DNA of 64,000 nucleotides. Origin: Streptomyces sp. BK208 (GTDB taxonomy: Bacteria > Actinomycetota > Actinomycetes > Streptomycetales > Streptomycetaceae). The stretch spans positions 210,626 through 274,625 of the forward strand of contig NZ_SOAV01000014.1 in the NCBI RefSeq assembly GCF_004364245.1. Reading direction: 5' to 3'. Positions 29,478-37,900 of the stretch are shown here, one piece after another. The notes beneath the pieces were generated by a model. That model was given only the letters and a program-made list of their open reading frames with translations. It did no database searches and had not been told where the DNA came from. Position numbers and translations under genes: made by a program. Each line of letters opens with the position of its first letter. Within the stretch, counting starts at the first letter, position 1.

Positions 29478-30365
29478 ATGGACCACGCGGCCGGCCGACC
29501 GGATGCCCAGAGCCCGCCCGGTTGCTACCGCCATCCCGGCCGCGAGACCGGCATCCGCTGCACCCGCTGCGAGCGCCCCATCTGCACGGACTGCATGGTC
29601 AACGCGTCCGTCGGCTTCCACTGCCCCGACTGCGCCGCGGGCCGCACCGGCGGCAGCGGCCCGCCCCCGGCCGCCTCCAGGCCCCGCACCCTCGCGGGCG
29701 GCACGGTCGCCGCCGACCCCCACCTGCTCACCAAGGTCCTGATCGGGATCAACGTGGCGGTGTTCATCGCCGTCCAGGCGCTGGGGGACTCCTTCCTCGC
29801 CGACATGGTGCTCATCGGCCGCTGGCCCCCGGCCCCCTTCGTCCCTACGGAGGGCGTCGCGGAGGGCGAGTGGTACCGCCTGGTGACCTCGATGTTCACG
29901 CACGAGGAGATCTGGCACATCGGCTTCAACATGATCACCCTCTGGTTCCTCGGTGCCCCCTTGGAAGAAGCCCTCGGCAGAGCCCGCTACCTCACGCTCT
30001 ACCTCGTCTCGGGTCTGGCCGGCAGCGTCTTCGCCTATCTGCTCGCCTCACCCACCACGGCCACCCTCGGAGCCTCCGGCGCGATCTTCGGTCTCTTCGG
30101 CGCCACCGCCGCCCTCGCGCGCCGGCGCAACGCCGACATGCGGCCGGTCGTCGTCCTGCTGGCGATCAGTCTGATCTTCACCTTCACCCAGGGGAACGTC
30201 TCCTGGCAGGCGCACCTCGGCGGCCTCGCCGCGGGCGTCGTGACCGGCTTCGCCATGCTCCACGCCCCGCGTGAGCGGCGCACGCTCGTGCAGTACGGCA
30301 CCAGCGCGCTGGTCGTGCTGGTCGTCGTCGGGCTGGCCCTGTTGAGGACCGCGCAGCTCACCTGA
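29478..30365 (+). CDS. Rhomboid family intramembrane serine protease
   Basis: A 295-residue membrane protease that cuts substrates inside the bilayer. The cytoplasmic N-terminus has a zinc-binding B-box-like module (CTRCERPICTDCM and CPDC near 30-52). Six or seven membrane helices follow from about residue 80. The catalytic Ser lies in GASGAIFG near residue 199 and the catalytic His in QAHLGG near 246. An HIGFNMI motif is near 155. The substrate is unknown. It starts at ATG 29478. Confidence 0.94.
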   Translation: MDHAAGRPDAQSPPGCYRHPGRETGIRCTRCERPICTDCMVNASVGFHCPDCAAGRTGGSGPPPAASRPRTLAGGTVAADPHLLTKVLIGINVAVFIAVQALGDSFLADMVLIGRWPPAPFVPTEGVAEGEWYRLVTSMFTHEEIWHIGFNMITLWFLGAPLEEALGRARYLTLYLVSGLAGSVFAYLLASPTTATLGASGAIFGLFGATAALARRRNADMRPVVVLLAISLIFTFTQGNVSWQAHLGGLAAGVVTGFAMLHAPRERRTLVQYGTSALVVLVVVGLALLRTAQLT

Positions 30366-30372
30366 GCAGCGG

Positions 30373-30595
30373 TTGTCCACAGTAGGTGGCCGATCTTGTG
30401 CACAGCGTGCGGGAACACATGTGCCCCCTGTCACTGACCAGTGTTTATGCAGGTCAGGCAGGGGGCGAACGTGTTTTCGGACCCGGGGGTCCAGCCGGTA
30501 CTTCCGTCACACCGGCGTCAATGCCCGGTGGGTTATCCACAGATCGTCTTTCTTTTCCCCATGTGGATAACGCCTGTGGATAACTCCGTGGACAG
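30373..30595. promoter_or_regulatory. Cluster of DnaA boxes outside oriC
   Basis: Four perfect boxes lie in 210 bases of the rhomboid-crgA gap: TTGTCCACA 30373-30381, TTATCCACA 30533-30541, and TGTGGATAA at 30562-30570 and 30575-30583, the last two on the opposite strand. A near match (CGTGGACAG) follows at about 30588. These are closer to consensus than most oriC boxes. Such a cluster could titrate DnaA, as datA does in E. coli; I recall non-origin DnaA-box clusters near oriC in S. coelicolor. It may also overlap the crgA terminator region. Confidence 0.8.
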
Positions 30596-30627
30596 CCCTG
30601 GGCAGAGCTGTGGGAACTACCGCCGGG

Positions 30628-30882
30628 CTACTTCCACTGGGTCGAGACGCCGAACCCAGCGGCGATGAAACCGAAGCCCACCACGATGTTCCAGTTGCCC
30701 AGGGAGTCGATGGGCAGTGAACCGTCGGTGACGTAGAAGACGACGATCCAGGCCAGGCCGATGACGAACATGGCCAGCATGACCGGTGCGACCCAGCCGC
30801 GGCTGGTCAGTTTGATATTCGTCGCCTGCTTCGAGGGCGGCGGCGTGTAATCGGCCTTCTTGCGGATACGTGACTTCGGCAC
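30628..30882 (-). CDS. crgA: Cell division regulator CrgA
   Basis: An 84-residue protein with a basic N-terminus (PKSRIRKKADYTPPP) and two membrane helices (about 32-52 and 62-80), which recruits or restrains the division machinery and affects the timing of sporulation septation in Streptomyces. The open frame extends far upstream, but the GTG at 30882 follows ACAGGAGAG and gives exactly the expected family length. It lies near the sortases and the FtsW/PBP/PknB operon, the usual neighbourhood, and is divergent from the DUF881 gene. Confidence 0.95.
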   Translation of the reverse strand: MPKSRIRKKADYTPPPSKQATNIKLTSRGWVAPVMLAMFVIGLAWIVVFYVTDGSLPIDSLGNWNIVVGFGFIAAGFGVSTQWK

Positions 30883-31036
30883 GAGGGTCTCTCCTGTCGA
30901 TGCGCTGCGTGGCCGCGCAGGGAACGGGGGTCGGTCTCGGTGGGGCGGCGTCCATGGGGGACAAGGGGACTCTGAGCGCTCCCCCGGGCGTCCGTTAGCG
31001 TAGTCCTTCCGTGGCGCCGAAGGAGATAAGGGTACG

Positions 31037-31816
31037 TTGAGCAATTCTGCCGACTCCCCCGGAACGGGACCCAGCCCTGCCCGCCGACGCCGTTTCCGGC
31101 CCGCGCGGATCCTCACGGCGGCCGTCTTCGCGCTCGCGGGACTTATTTTCTTCACCAGCTTCAATACCGCGAAGGGCACCAATATCCGTACGGACGCCTC
31201 TTTGCTCAAGTTGTCCGATCTCATCCACGAACGCAGCCGGGAGAACGGCGATCTGGAGGAGGCCAACGGGACCCTGCGCGAAGAGGTCGAATCGTTCGCC
31301 GAGCGCGACGACGGCCGGACGAAGTCGGAGGACGACAAGCTCGCGGCACTGGAGGAGAAGGCCGGTACGCAGAAGCTGAAGGGCAAGGCGATCACCGTCA
31401 CCCTCGACGACGCCCCGCCGGACGCCACCGCGAAGCTCCCCGGGTACCCGGAGCCGCAGCCCGACTACCTGGTGATCCACCAGCAGGACCTGCAGGCGGT
31501 GGTGAACGCGCTGTGGCAGGGGGGCGCCGAGGGCATCAAGGTGATGGACCAGCGGCTGATCTCCACCAGCGCCGTACGCTGCGTCGGCAACACCCTGATC
31601 CTGCAGGGCCGCGTCTACTCGCCCCCGTACAAGATCCAGGCGGTCGGTGACCCGGAGCGGCTGAAGAACGCGCTGGCGAAGTCGCCGACGATCCAGAACT
31701 ACATGGTGTACGTCAACGTGTACGGCCTCGGCTGGAAGGTCGAGGACGACGGGCGGGTGACGCTGCCGGGCTACTCCGGCACGGCGGACCTGCACTACGC
31801 CCAGCCTGTGGGCTAG
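31037..31816 (+). CDS. DUF881 family protein
   Basis: A 259-residue protein with a basic, Pro-rich N-terminus, one membrane helix (about 27-45), a coiled-coil-like stretch (about 60-115) and a C-terminal DUF881 domain (about 118-255; GKAITVTLDDAP, VVNALWQGGAEGIKVMDQRL). Members often occur with division genes and probably act outside the membrane; no reaction is known. The likely start is TTG at 31037, nine bases after AGGAGAT, an uncommon start codon. Confidence 0.88.
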   Translation: MSNSADSPGTGPSPARRRRFRPARILTAAVFALAGLIFFTSFNTAKGTNIRTDASLLKLSDLIHERSRENGDLEEANGTLREEVESFAERDDGRTKSEDDKLAALEEKAGTQKLKGKAITVTLDDAPPDATAKLPGYPEPQPDYLVIHQQDLQAVVNALWQGGAEGIKVMDQRLISTSAVRCVGNTLILQGRVYSPPYKIQAVGDPERLKNALAKSPTIQNYMVYVNVYGLGWKVEDDGRVTLPGYSGTADLHYAQPVG

Positions 31817-31912
31817 CGCCGTTCCCGTTCCCGCGGCCCGATGCACCGGGCAGGCTCTAGTCTGGTGCGGTACGGCGTGAGTGTGGCGCCGTGGTGCGAC
31901 GGAAGGGACGGC

Positions 31913-32074
31913 ATGTACGGCTGGATCTGGCGGCATCTGCCGGGGAACGCGTGGGTGAAGGCGCTGCTCTCGCTCATGCTGGCGATGATCGTGGTCTACG
32001 TCCTCTTCCAGTACGTCTTCCCCTGGGCCGAACCGCTGCTGCCCTTCAACGATGTGACGGTGGACAACCAGTGA
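31913..32074 (+). CDS. Small single-pass membrane protein
   Basis: A 53-residue protein (begins M-Y-G-W-I-W-R-H-L-P) with one membrane helix (about 17-37) and a short extracellular end, conserved in Streptomyces between the DUF881 and pabA-like genes. The ATG at 31913 follows GGAAGGG. Its stop overlaps the next start (GTGA). The function is unknown. Confidence 0.82.
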   Translation: MYGWIWRHLPGNAWVKALLSLMLAMIVVYVLFQYVFPWAEPLLPFNDVTVDNQ

Positions 32075-32709
32075 GCGCGCGCATCCTCGTCGTCGACAAC
32101 TACGACAGCTTCGTCTTCAACCTGGTCCAGTACCTCTACCAACTCGGCGCCGAGTGCGAGGTGCTGCGCAACGACGAGGTGTCGACGGCCCACGCCCAGG
32201 ACGGCTTCGACGGCGTGCTGCTCTCGCCGGGGCCGGGCACGCCGGAGCAGGCCGGGGTGTGCGTCGAGATGGTGCGGCACTGCGCGGCGACCGGGGTGCC
32301 GGTCTTCGGCGTCTGCCTGGGCATGCAGTCGATGCAGGTGGCGTACGGCGGCGTGGTGGACCGGGCTCCGGAGCTGCTGCACGGCAAGACCTCGCCCGTC
32401 GAGCACGCGAACCGGGGCGTCTTCGCGGGCCTGCCCTCGCCGTTCACGGCGACCCGGTACCACTCGCTGGCGGCGCAGCCGGCCACGGTGCCGGCGGAGC
32501 TGGAGGTGACGGCCCGTACGCCCGACGGGATCGTGATGGGCCTGCGCCACCGGGAACTGCCGGTGGAGGGCGTGCAGTTCCATCCGGAGTCGGTGCTGAC
32601 CGAGCACGGGCACCGGATGCTGGCCAACTGGCTCGCGGAGTGCGGCGACCGGGACGCGGTGGCGAGGTCGGCGGGGCTCGCCCCGGTGGTGGGCAGGGCC
32701 ACGGCGTGA
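32071..32709 (+). CDS. Glutamine amidotransferase, anthranilate/aminodeoxychorismate synthase component II
   Basis: A 212-residue class I amidotransferase releasing ammonia from glutamine for a chorismate-using partner (PabB for folate or TrpE for tryptophan). The catalytic triad is Cys82 (GVCLGMQ) with His171 and Glu173 (FHPES). The NYDSFVFNLVQYL start and SPGPGTPE motif are typical. No synthase component I gene is adjacent, so PabA versus TrpG cannot be decided and no symbol is given. It is coupled to the upstream small gene and to the downstream sortase gene by 4-base overlaps. Confidence 0.92.
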   Translation: MSARILVVDNYDSFVFNLVQYLYQLGAECEVLRNDEVSTAHAQDGFDGVLLSPGPGTPEQAGVCVEMVRHCAATGVPVFGVCLGMQSMQVAYGGVVDRAPELLHGKTSPVEHANRGVFAGLPSPFTATRYHSLAAQPATVPAELEVTARTPDGIVMGLRHRELPVEGVQFHPESVLTEHGHRMLANWLAECGDRDAVARSAGLAPVVGRATA

Positions 32710-33773
32710 CCGCGCTGCGCCCCGAGCGCGACTCCGGCACGGCCGGTGACCAGGGATCCTCGTACGGGCGGCCGTACGGGGATTCCGGTGCGTTCGGGGA
32801 CGGCCGGTACGAGGAGTCCGCGTCCGGGCGGGCCGGGGAGGAGTACCGGCCGCCGGTCGCCGACGACGAGACGGTGGCCCTGCGGATCCCGGAGCCGCCG
32901 GAGCGGCGGACGGCCGCCGGGGCGGGGTCGGCGGGGGACGGTCCCGTGGCCGGCGGTCGCGCGGCCCGCAGGAAGGCCGCCAAACGGCGTCACGGGCGTC
33001 GTGGGGCTCCCAGGGGGCAGTCGGCGGAGGCGGAGGCCGGGGAGCCCGAGAAGGCGCCCCTGTCGCGCGTGGAGGCGCGTCGGCAGGCGCGTGCGCGCAA
33101 GCCGGGCGCCGCGGTGATCGCCAGCCGGGCGATCGGTGAGATCTTCATCACGACCGGTGTGCTGATGCTGCTGTTCGTCACCTACCAGCTGTGGTGGACG
33201 AACGTACGGGCGCACGCCCAGGCCGACCGGGCCGCGAGCAACCTCCAGGACGACTGGGCGAACGGAAAGCGCAACCCGGGGACCTTCGAACCGGGCCAGG
33301 GCTTCGCACTGCTGCACATCCCCAAGCTCGACGTGGTGGTGCCGATCGCGGAGGGCATCAGCAGCAAGAAGGTGCTGGACCGGGGCATGGTCGGGCACTA
33401 CGCGGAGGACGGCCTGAAGACGGCCATGCCGGACGCGAAGACCGGCAACTTCGGGCTGGCCGGGCACCGCAACACGCACGGCGAGCCGTTCCGGTACATC
33501 AACAAGCTGGAGCCGGGCGACCCGATCGTGGTGGAGACCCAGGACAAGTACTTCGTGTACAAGATGGCGTCGATCCTGCCGGTGACGTCGCCGGGCAACG
33601 TCACCGTGCTGGACCCGGTGCCGCGGCAGTCGGGCTTCAAGGGGCCCGGCCGCTACATCACCCTCACCACGTGCACGCCGGAGTTCACCAGCAAGTACCG
33701 CATGATCGTCTGGGGCAAAATGGTCGAGGAACGGCCGCGCAGCAAGGGCAAGCCGGATGCGCTCGTCAGTTAA
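32706..33773 (+). CDS. Class E sortase
   Basis: A 355-residue transpeptidase that attaches surface proteins bearing a C-terminal sorting signal to peptidoglycan. A long disordered cytoplasmic N-terminus (about 1-140) precedes a membrane helix (about 145-165) and the extracytoplasmic sortase domain. The catalytic residues are His254 (LAGHRNTHG), Cys323 (LTTCTPEF) and Arg332 (SKYR). The Thr-Thr-Cys-Thr-Pro signature is that of class E. The GTG at 32706 overlaps the amidotransferase stop. A second sortase gene follows 13 bases later. The open frame extends upstream without a ribosome site. Confidence 0.93.
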   Translation: MTALRPERDSGTAGDQGSSYGRPYGDSGAFGDGRYEESASGRAGEEYRPPVADDETVALRIPEPPERRTAAGAGSAGDGPVAGGRAARRKAAKRRHGRRGAPRGQSAEAEAGEPEKAPLSRVEARRQARARKPGAAVIASRAIGEIFITTGVLMLLFVTYQLWWTNVRAHAQADRAASNLQDDWANGKRNPGTFEPGQGFALLHIPKLDVVVPIAEGISSKKVLDRGMVGHYAEDGLKTAMPDAKTGNFGLAGHRNTHGEPFRYINKLEPGDPIVVETQDKYFVYKMASILPVTSPGNVTVLDPVPRQSGFKGPGRYITLTTCTPEFTSKYRMIVWGKMVEERPRSKGKPDALVS

Positions 33774-33786
33774 GGGCGGATGACCA

Positions 33787-34557
33787 GTGGCAGCGACCAC
33801 CGACACGGAGCAGCAGGAGCAGGCCGGCGAGGACGGCCCGTCGGAGCCCGGGACGGCACGCCGCCGGGGTCCCCGACGGGTGGCCGCGCAGGCGGTGAGC
33901 GTCTTCGGTGAACTGCTCATCACCGCGGGCCTGGTGATGGGCCTGTTCGTCGTCTACTCGCTGTGGTGGACGAACGTCGTAGCCGACCGCGCGGCGGACC
34001 GGCAGGCGGACAAGGTCCGGGACGACTGGGCCCAGGACCGGGTGGGCCCGGACGGCCCGGGGGCGCTGGACACCAAGGCGGGCATCGGCTTCCTGCACGT
34101 CCCGGCGATGGGCGAGGGCGACGTCCTGGTGGAGAAGGGCACGTCGATGAAGGTCCTCAACGACGGCGTGGCCGGCTACTACACCGACCCGGTGAAGGCG
34201 ACGCTGCCCACCTCGGACAAGAAGGGAAACTTCGCGCTCGCCGCCCACCGCGACGGGCACGGCGCGAGGTTCCACGACATCGACAAGATCGAGAAGGGTG
34301 ATCCGATCGTCTTCGAGACGAAGGACACCTGGTACGTGTACAAGACCTACGCCGTCCTCCCCGAGACGTCGAAGTTCAACGTCGACGTCCTCGACGGCAT
34401 CCCCGAGGAGTCCGGCAAGAAGAAGGCCGGCCACTACATCACCCTGACGACCTGCACCCCGGTCTACACGAGCCGCTACCGGTACGTGGTCTGGGGCGAG
34501 CTGGTCCGCACGGAGAAGGTGGACGGGGACCGCACCCCGCCGGAGGAACTGCAGTGA
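33787..34557 (+). CDS. Class E sortase (second copy)
   Basis: A 256-residue sortase resembling its upstream neighbour but with a short N-terminus (membrane helix about 40-60). The catalytic Cys223 is in LTTCTPVYTSRYR, with the catalytic Arg eight to nine residues later and the His in LAAHRDGHG near 156. Class E sortases of S. coelicolor (SrtE1, SrtE2) anchor the long chaplins; this tandem pair is the same arrangement. It starts with GTG at 33787. Two hairpins follow the gene. Confidence 0.93.
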   Translation: MAATTDTEQQEQAGEDGPSEPGTARRRGPRRVAAQAVSVFGELLITAGLVMGLFVVYSLWWTNVVADRAADRQADKVRDDWAQDRVGPDGPGALDTKAGIGFLHVPAMGEGDVLVEKGTSMKVLNDGVAGYYTDPVKATLPTSDKKGNFALAAHRDGHGARFHDIDKIEKGDPIVFETKDTWYVYKTYAVLPETSKFNVDVLDGIPEESGKKKAGHYITLTTCTPVYTSRYRYVVWGELVRTEKVDGDRTPPEELQ

Positions 34558-34644
34558 GGGGACTGAGTTGCTCGATCGAGGCAACTCAGTCCCTGACATG
34601 ACGGAGGCCCGAAGCCGCAACTTCCCTTTGCGGCTTCGGGCCTC
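34558..34644. terminator. Two consecutive terminator hairpins
   Basis: The first hairpin (GGGACTGAGTTGC and GCAACTCAGTCCC, 34558-34593) ends the sortase operon. The second, with 17-base arms (34604-34620 and 34628-34644, GAGGCCCGAAGC...), sits just past the stop of the convergent nuclease gene and can serve both directions. Confidence 0.85.
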
Positions 34645-34653
34645 TTCGCTCGC

Positions 34654-35703
34654 CTACTGCAAGTCGTTCAGTGGTGCACCGGCACTCCACGCTTCCAGGA
34701 GTCCGCGATGCACGGCGGTGATGCCACTCTCGACGGCGATGTTCTGGGCGTCACGTGTGAAGGGGCAGGTAGCCACGAACAGGGCGACTTCGGAGCTGTG
34801 CAGGACTTTGGCCGCCCCGATGAACTTCTGAATCTCGGGACTGGTGATGGTCAGGTGAGGTGCGAATCTCTTGCACTGGACGACGATCGTTCGTCCGTCA
34901 GCGGTGAGCGCAGTGATGTCGATGCCCCGGTCCCTGCTGCCACCGCGTACGAGGACGTGGGTGCACCCGTCGCGTCGGAGCAGCGTGGCGACATGCTCCT
35001 CGAACTCGCGGCCGTTCATGGCGTCCATGGAGGCCATGACACCGGCGAGCGGGCGGTCCTCCCGATGGCCTTCCAGCCGTTGCAGTCGAGCATTGTGCTG
35101 GCGGAGCCGCTTTTCGATGCGTTGGACGCCTGTCCGGAGAGCGATGAGCTCTCGTTGGTGATCACTTGATGTTTCGATCAGGGCGTTGAACATCGGCACG
35201 ACTGTCTTGCCGAGGATGTGGGTGATGCGTTGGTCGATGCGGGCGTCGAGCGCGGAGGCGTCTGTCGGGGCCGGGTTCTCCACAGGCCGTGTGCGGGCCA
35301 GGTACTCCATGTTCAGAAGGTAGGTGCGTACCTGGCGGGCGACGTCGCTGTCGCGCAGGAGCATGGCGATGTTGAGTACGGCTCGCCTGGAATAGATGGT
35401 GAGGCTTCGGCGGGCCTGTGGATAACTGCCCAGCGAGAGTGACATGTTGTCACTCTCGAATTGCTGCAGGTCAGCGCCTCGGATCACGCACATCCCGCTG
35501 GCTTCCAGTTCCTCACGGTGGCGTTTGACCAGCTGCCGAACGGCTTCGGCGGTGACGTGGAAGTACGTCGCCGCCATCGCCGTCGTCACGTGCATGCCGT
35601 CCGGCAGCAGGGCCAGTGCCTTCACGCGGTCGAGTACGTCCGTGCGTTCGAGGACGCCGCTGCGGAGAGTCCGCGATTCCAGTAGAGCCGTCTCGTTGAT
35701 CAT
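34654..35703 (-). CDS. HTH protein fused to an Mrr-type restriction endonuclease domain
   Basis: A 349-residue protein with two parts. The N-terminal half (about 1-150) looks like a phage-type DNA-binding or antirepressor module (MHVTTAMAATYFHVTAEAVRQ near 38-58, then RRAVLNIAMLLRDSDVARQVR). A coiled linker (about 175-235) leads to a PD-(D/E)xK nuclease domain: FEEHVATLL, RDRGIDITAL and VVQCKRF (about 255-310). Mrr-family enzymes cut modified DNA. No methylase lies next to it. The ATG at 35703 (MINETALLE) is preferred; the frame continues upstream to 35871. A truncated paralogue lies 1.5 kb away. Confidence 0.75.
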   Translation of the reverse strand: MINETALLESRTLRSGVLERTDVLDRVKALALLPDGMHVTTAMAATYFHVTAEAVRQLVKRHREELEASGMCVIRGADLQQFESDNMSLSLGSYPQARRSLTIYSRRAVLNIAMLLRDSDVARQVRTYLLNMEYLARTRPVENPAPTDASALDARIDQRITHILGKTVVPMFNALIETSSDHQRELIALRTGVQRIEKRLRQHNARLQRLEGHREDRPLAGVMASMDAMNGREFEEHVATLLRRDGCTHVLVRGGSRDRGIDITALTADGRTIVVQCKRFAPHLTITSPEIQKFIGAAKVLHSSEVALFVATCPFTRDAQNIAVESGITAVHRGLLEAWSAGAPLNDLQ

Positions 35704-35757
35704 CGCCCGGCCTTTCGTCCCTCTTGAGATGATGTGGTCAACCAGACTTAACGAGTT

Positions 35758-36295
35758 ATGACATTTGAAGACACGTTCGATGCTGTTGCTCGCCCGGCTC
35801 GAGCGGCTCGCCTGTCTGGGCGGGCTGGCCGCGACGCTTACGCGCTGCTGTTCCTGCTCGGCGCTGTCCATACCGTCATGGCCGTCGTATTGGCGGTTCT
35901 GGGCGTGGGGGTGATCGACGGGGGGCGAGGCACGTTGGGGTTCGGGCCCTCCGTGCGGGCGCCATGGGCGCAGCCCCGTACCCGGCTGTCACTGGGCGTC
36001 GCCGCTCTGTCGATCGTGCCGTAGGCTTTGCGGCCGTCTAGCTGACCGGGATCCTCTCCGGAGGATTCGACGTCGAGGAGGCATGCGTCCACGGTCACGG
36101 TGTCCGCTACAACGACGCCTACCGGGACACGCACGCGGTCGAGTCAGCGATGGTTCCCGATGCGCAGCAAGTGCAACGCGAACTTCGACCAGGTCCCCTC
36201 CTGGGGCAACCCGACCACTGTGTTGTTCGCCCTGCTGGCAGCGGTCGGCGTCTTGTACCTCGCCGCGGCGTTGGTGATCGCATCGCACAGGTTGT
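35758..36295 (+). pseudogene. Frameshifted remnant of a small membrane protein
   Basis: An 88-codon frame at 35758-36024 has one membrane segment (LLFLLGAVHTVMAVVLAVLGVGV). Further downstream, another frame has HGHGVRYNDAYRDTHAVE, and a third encodes a second membrane helix (NPTTVLFALLAAVGVLYLAAAL, about 36220-36285). Together they resemble one two-helix membrane protein broken by frameshifts and stops. The family is not certain. It starts 54 bases from the divergent nuclease gene. Confidence 0.4.
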
Positions 36296-36302
36296 GCGGT
36301 CG

Positions 36303-36910
36303 TCATAGAGCTCGAGCAGGACGAGGGCTACGGCGGCGATCTTCGCGATGCGGCTGGATTCGAGGCTGGTCCGGCGCAGGGTTTGAAGGTCGTCTTGATC
36401 TGGAAGTGGGCGCGTTCATAGGCGCCGGGGATGCCGCGGATGACCGTGTCGCACGTCTTCGGCGCTCCTCCGGCGGGCTTCTTGGAGGGGTGGCCGAAGC
36501 CGACGTCGACGTTCTGGTAACCGAGGTCGACCTGGATCGGCACGTCCAGGTCGGTCCTACTGGCGAGACCCAGATCGGCCAGCCGCTCGGGGGCGCGAAC
36601 CTGTACGTTCCCACCATGGTCCTTGTGTGTTCCGGACTACCAGAAGTCGGTGCCTTTGTGGCCCGGCGCGGCGACAGTACTGTCGAGGTTCAGATGAGTC
36701 AGCCCGTCCGCCTTGGCACGCCCCAGGCGGTGGTCAGGTCCGGTGGGTGCACCAGTGGCCAGGGCTGCCACCTTCGCGGAGGTAGCGGTACGCGGTGGAG
36801 GCCTGACACGACGTGGTCGCGGACGAGTTGGGCCAGTCGGGTACGTCGGGGAAAGCGGCCCAACGCACGCCGTCCCTTTGCGGGCCCTGGCCACAATCCG
36901 GTGGTCGCGC
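36303..36910 (-). pseudogene. Remnant of an IS5-like DDE transposase
   Basis: Minus-strand frames, joined across shifts, give pieces of an IS5-type transposase: HLNLDSTVAAPGHKGTDFW, then GTHKDHGGNVQV, a short PIWVSPV piece, VDLGYQNVDVGFGHPSKKPAGG, and VIRGIPGAYERAHFQIKTTFK. A frameshift leads into LRRTSLESSRIAKIAAVALVL up to about 36310. The order is right but there is an internal deletion before the DLGYQ segment. No terminal inverted repeats were identified. It is dead and old. Confidence 0.7.
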
Positions 36911-37059
36911 AGGAGGCCAGTTAGGTGCTCGGCGATGGACCGCTATGTTCTACCTCGGCCGGATTTTCCGCCGGAAGGTTGTTCCTGCCAAGGGCCTCGC
37001 GCCTGCCCGCATTCGGCATCACGCAGCGTCAGTATCGCGACCACAAAGCGACGGGCGCT

Positions 37060-37326
37060 TATTGGGAAAGGCGCACTGGATACCGCTGACCTCCTTGGTT
37101 GAGGTCAGTTCTGTACCCCAGCAAGCTGCTGTAACCGGTGACGGTCCGTTCATCCCGCGGTGGTCGAACAATAGAGAGTAGATGACCTTGGGGCTTACCT
37201 CGAAATATGCCGCTATAATCGCGGTCGTCACGTGCAAACCGGCCCGGCACCAGTGGCGGCACCTTTACGCGCTCGAGCACTTCTATTTCGGCAAGGATGC
37301 TGAGATAGAGCAGTCTCGTTAATCAT
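37060..37326 (-). pseudogene. Truncated, frameshifted paralogue of the HTH-Mrr gene
   Basis: The minus strand from 37326 begins M-I-N-E-T-A-L like the intact gene at 35703. In shifted frames it continues with VLERVKVPPLVPG and then HVTTAIIAAYFEVSPKVIY (compare HVTTAMAATYFHVTAEAVR in the intact copy), and then diverges. Only about the first 80 residues are represented; the nuclease part is absent. At least two frameshifts separate the pieces. Confidence 0.7.
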
Positions 37327-37408
37327 GGCTGACCCTATATTTGGGGCCATGTGGCCACTCAGGGAGTAATAGGGACATGGCAAATCTGCCAAATCAACGT
37401 ACTGCGGC

Positions 37409-37442
37409 GCAGCCCCGGCCCTCGGTGGAGGGTCGGGGCTGC
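37409..37442 (-). terminator. Hairpin terminator after the SapA-like gene
   Basis: Arms of 15 bases (GCAGCCCCGGCCCTC at 37409-37423 and GAGGGTCGGGGCTGC at 37428-37442) lie 24 bases past the stop of the minus-strand gene at 37466. No T tract is present. Confidence 0.75.
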
Positions 37443-37465
37443 GGTGGCTTGTGGCTGGCTAGCGA

Positions 37466-37900
37466 TCAACCGCAGTTCGACCTACCGTTCCAGCGTCCGG
37501 AGTAGTCAATGTTACCGCCCCACGCGACGCATTTACCAGCGGCGTTGACGTAGACGGGTCCAGCGTAGCTAGTGTAAAAGCCAACGTCTTGAACATTTGA
37601 GTTCGGGTAGGTGTCGGCAACGGCCACCTCCGCCGTCATGTAGAGGGCGGCACCCGATGAGTTTCTGACTGTGACCACGCAGTTCTTTCCGGTCGCTGAA
37701 TTATAGGTGAGATAGACGGTTCCTTTCGTAAGTGCCATTGAGTTAACGACTCCATATCCAGACCCGCAGGCGCCGTTGTAAGTAGCCGCTGCAACGTTTG
37801 AGGCAGCGGTAGCACTCGGAGCGAGTGTGAAAGCTGTTGCCGAAATCAGGATAGCAGAGATGATTGAAATGCTCGCCCTTTTATTCATACTTGTGACCAT
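37466..37900 (-). CDS. Secreted protein of the spore-associated protein A (SapA) family
   Basis: A 144-residue preprotein with a clear signal peptide (M-N-K-R-A-S-I-S-I-I-S-A-I-L, cleavage after about PSATAA). The mature part, YNGACGSGYGVVNS, GTVYLTYNSATGKNCVV, YAGPVYVNAAGKCVAWGG, matches the SapA family of small streptomycete proteins from spore surfaces; their role is unclear. Four Cys could form disulphides. Codon use is strongly AT-rich (AAT, AAA, ATA, ATT), unlike the rest of the window, which points to transfer. The start could be 37900, 37888 or 37921; none has a well-spaced ribosome site. Confidence 0.8.
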   Translation of the reverse strand: MVTSMNKRASISIISAILISATAFTLAPSATAASNVAAATYNGACGSGYGVVNSMALTKGTVYLTYNSATGKNCVVTVRNSSGAALYMTAEVAVADTYPNSNVQDVGFYTSYAGPVYVNAAGKCVAWGGNIDYSGRWNGRSNCG

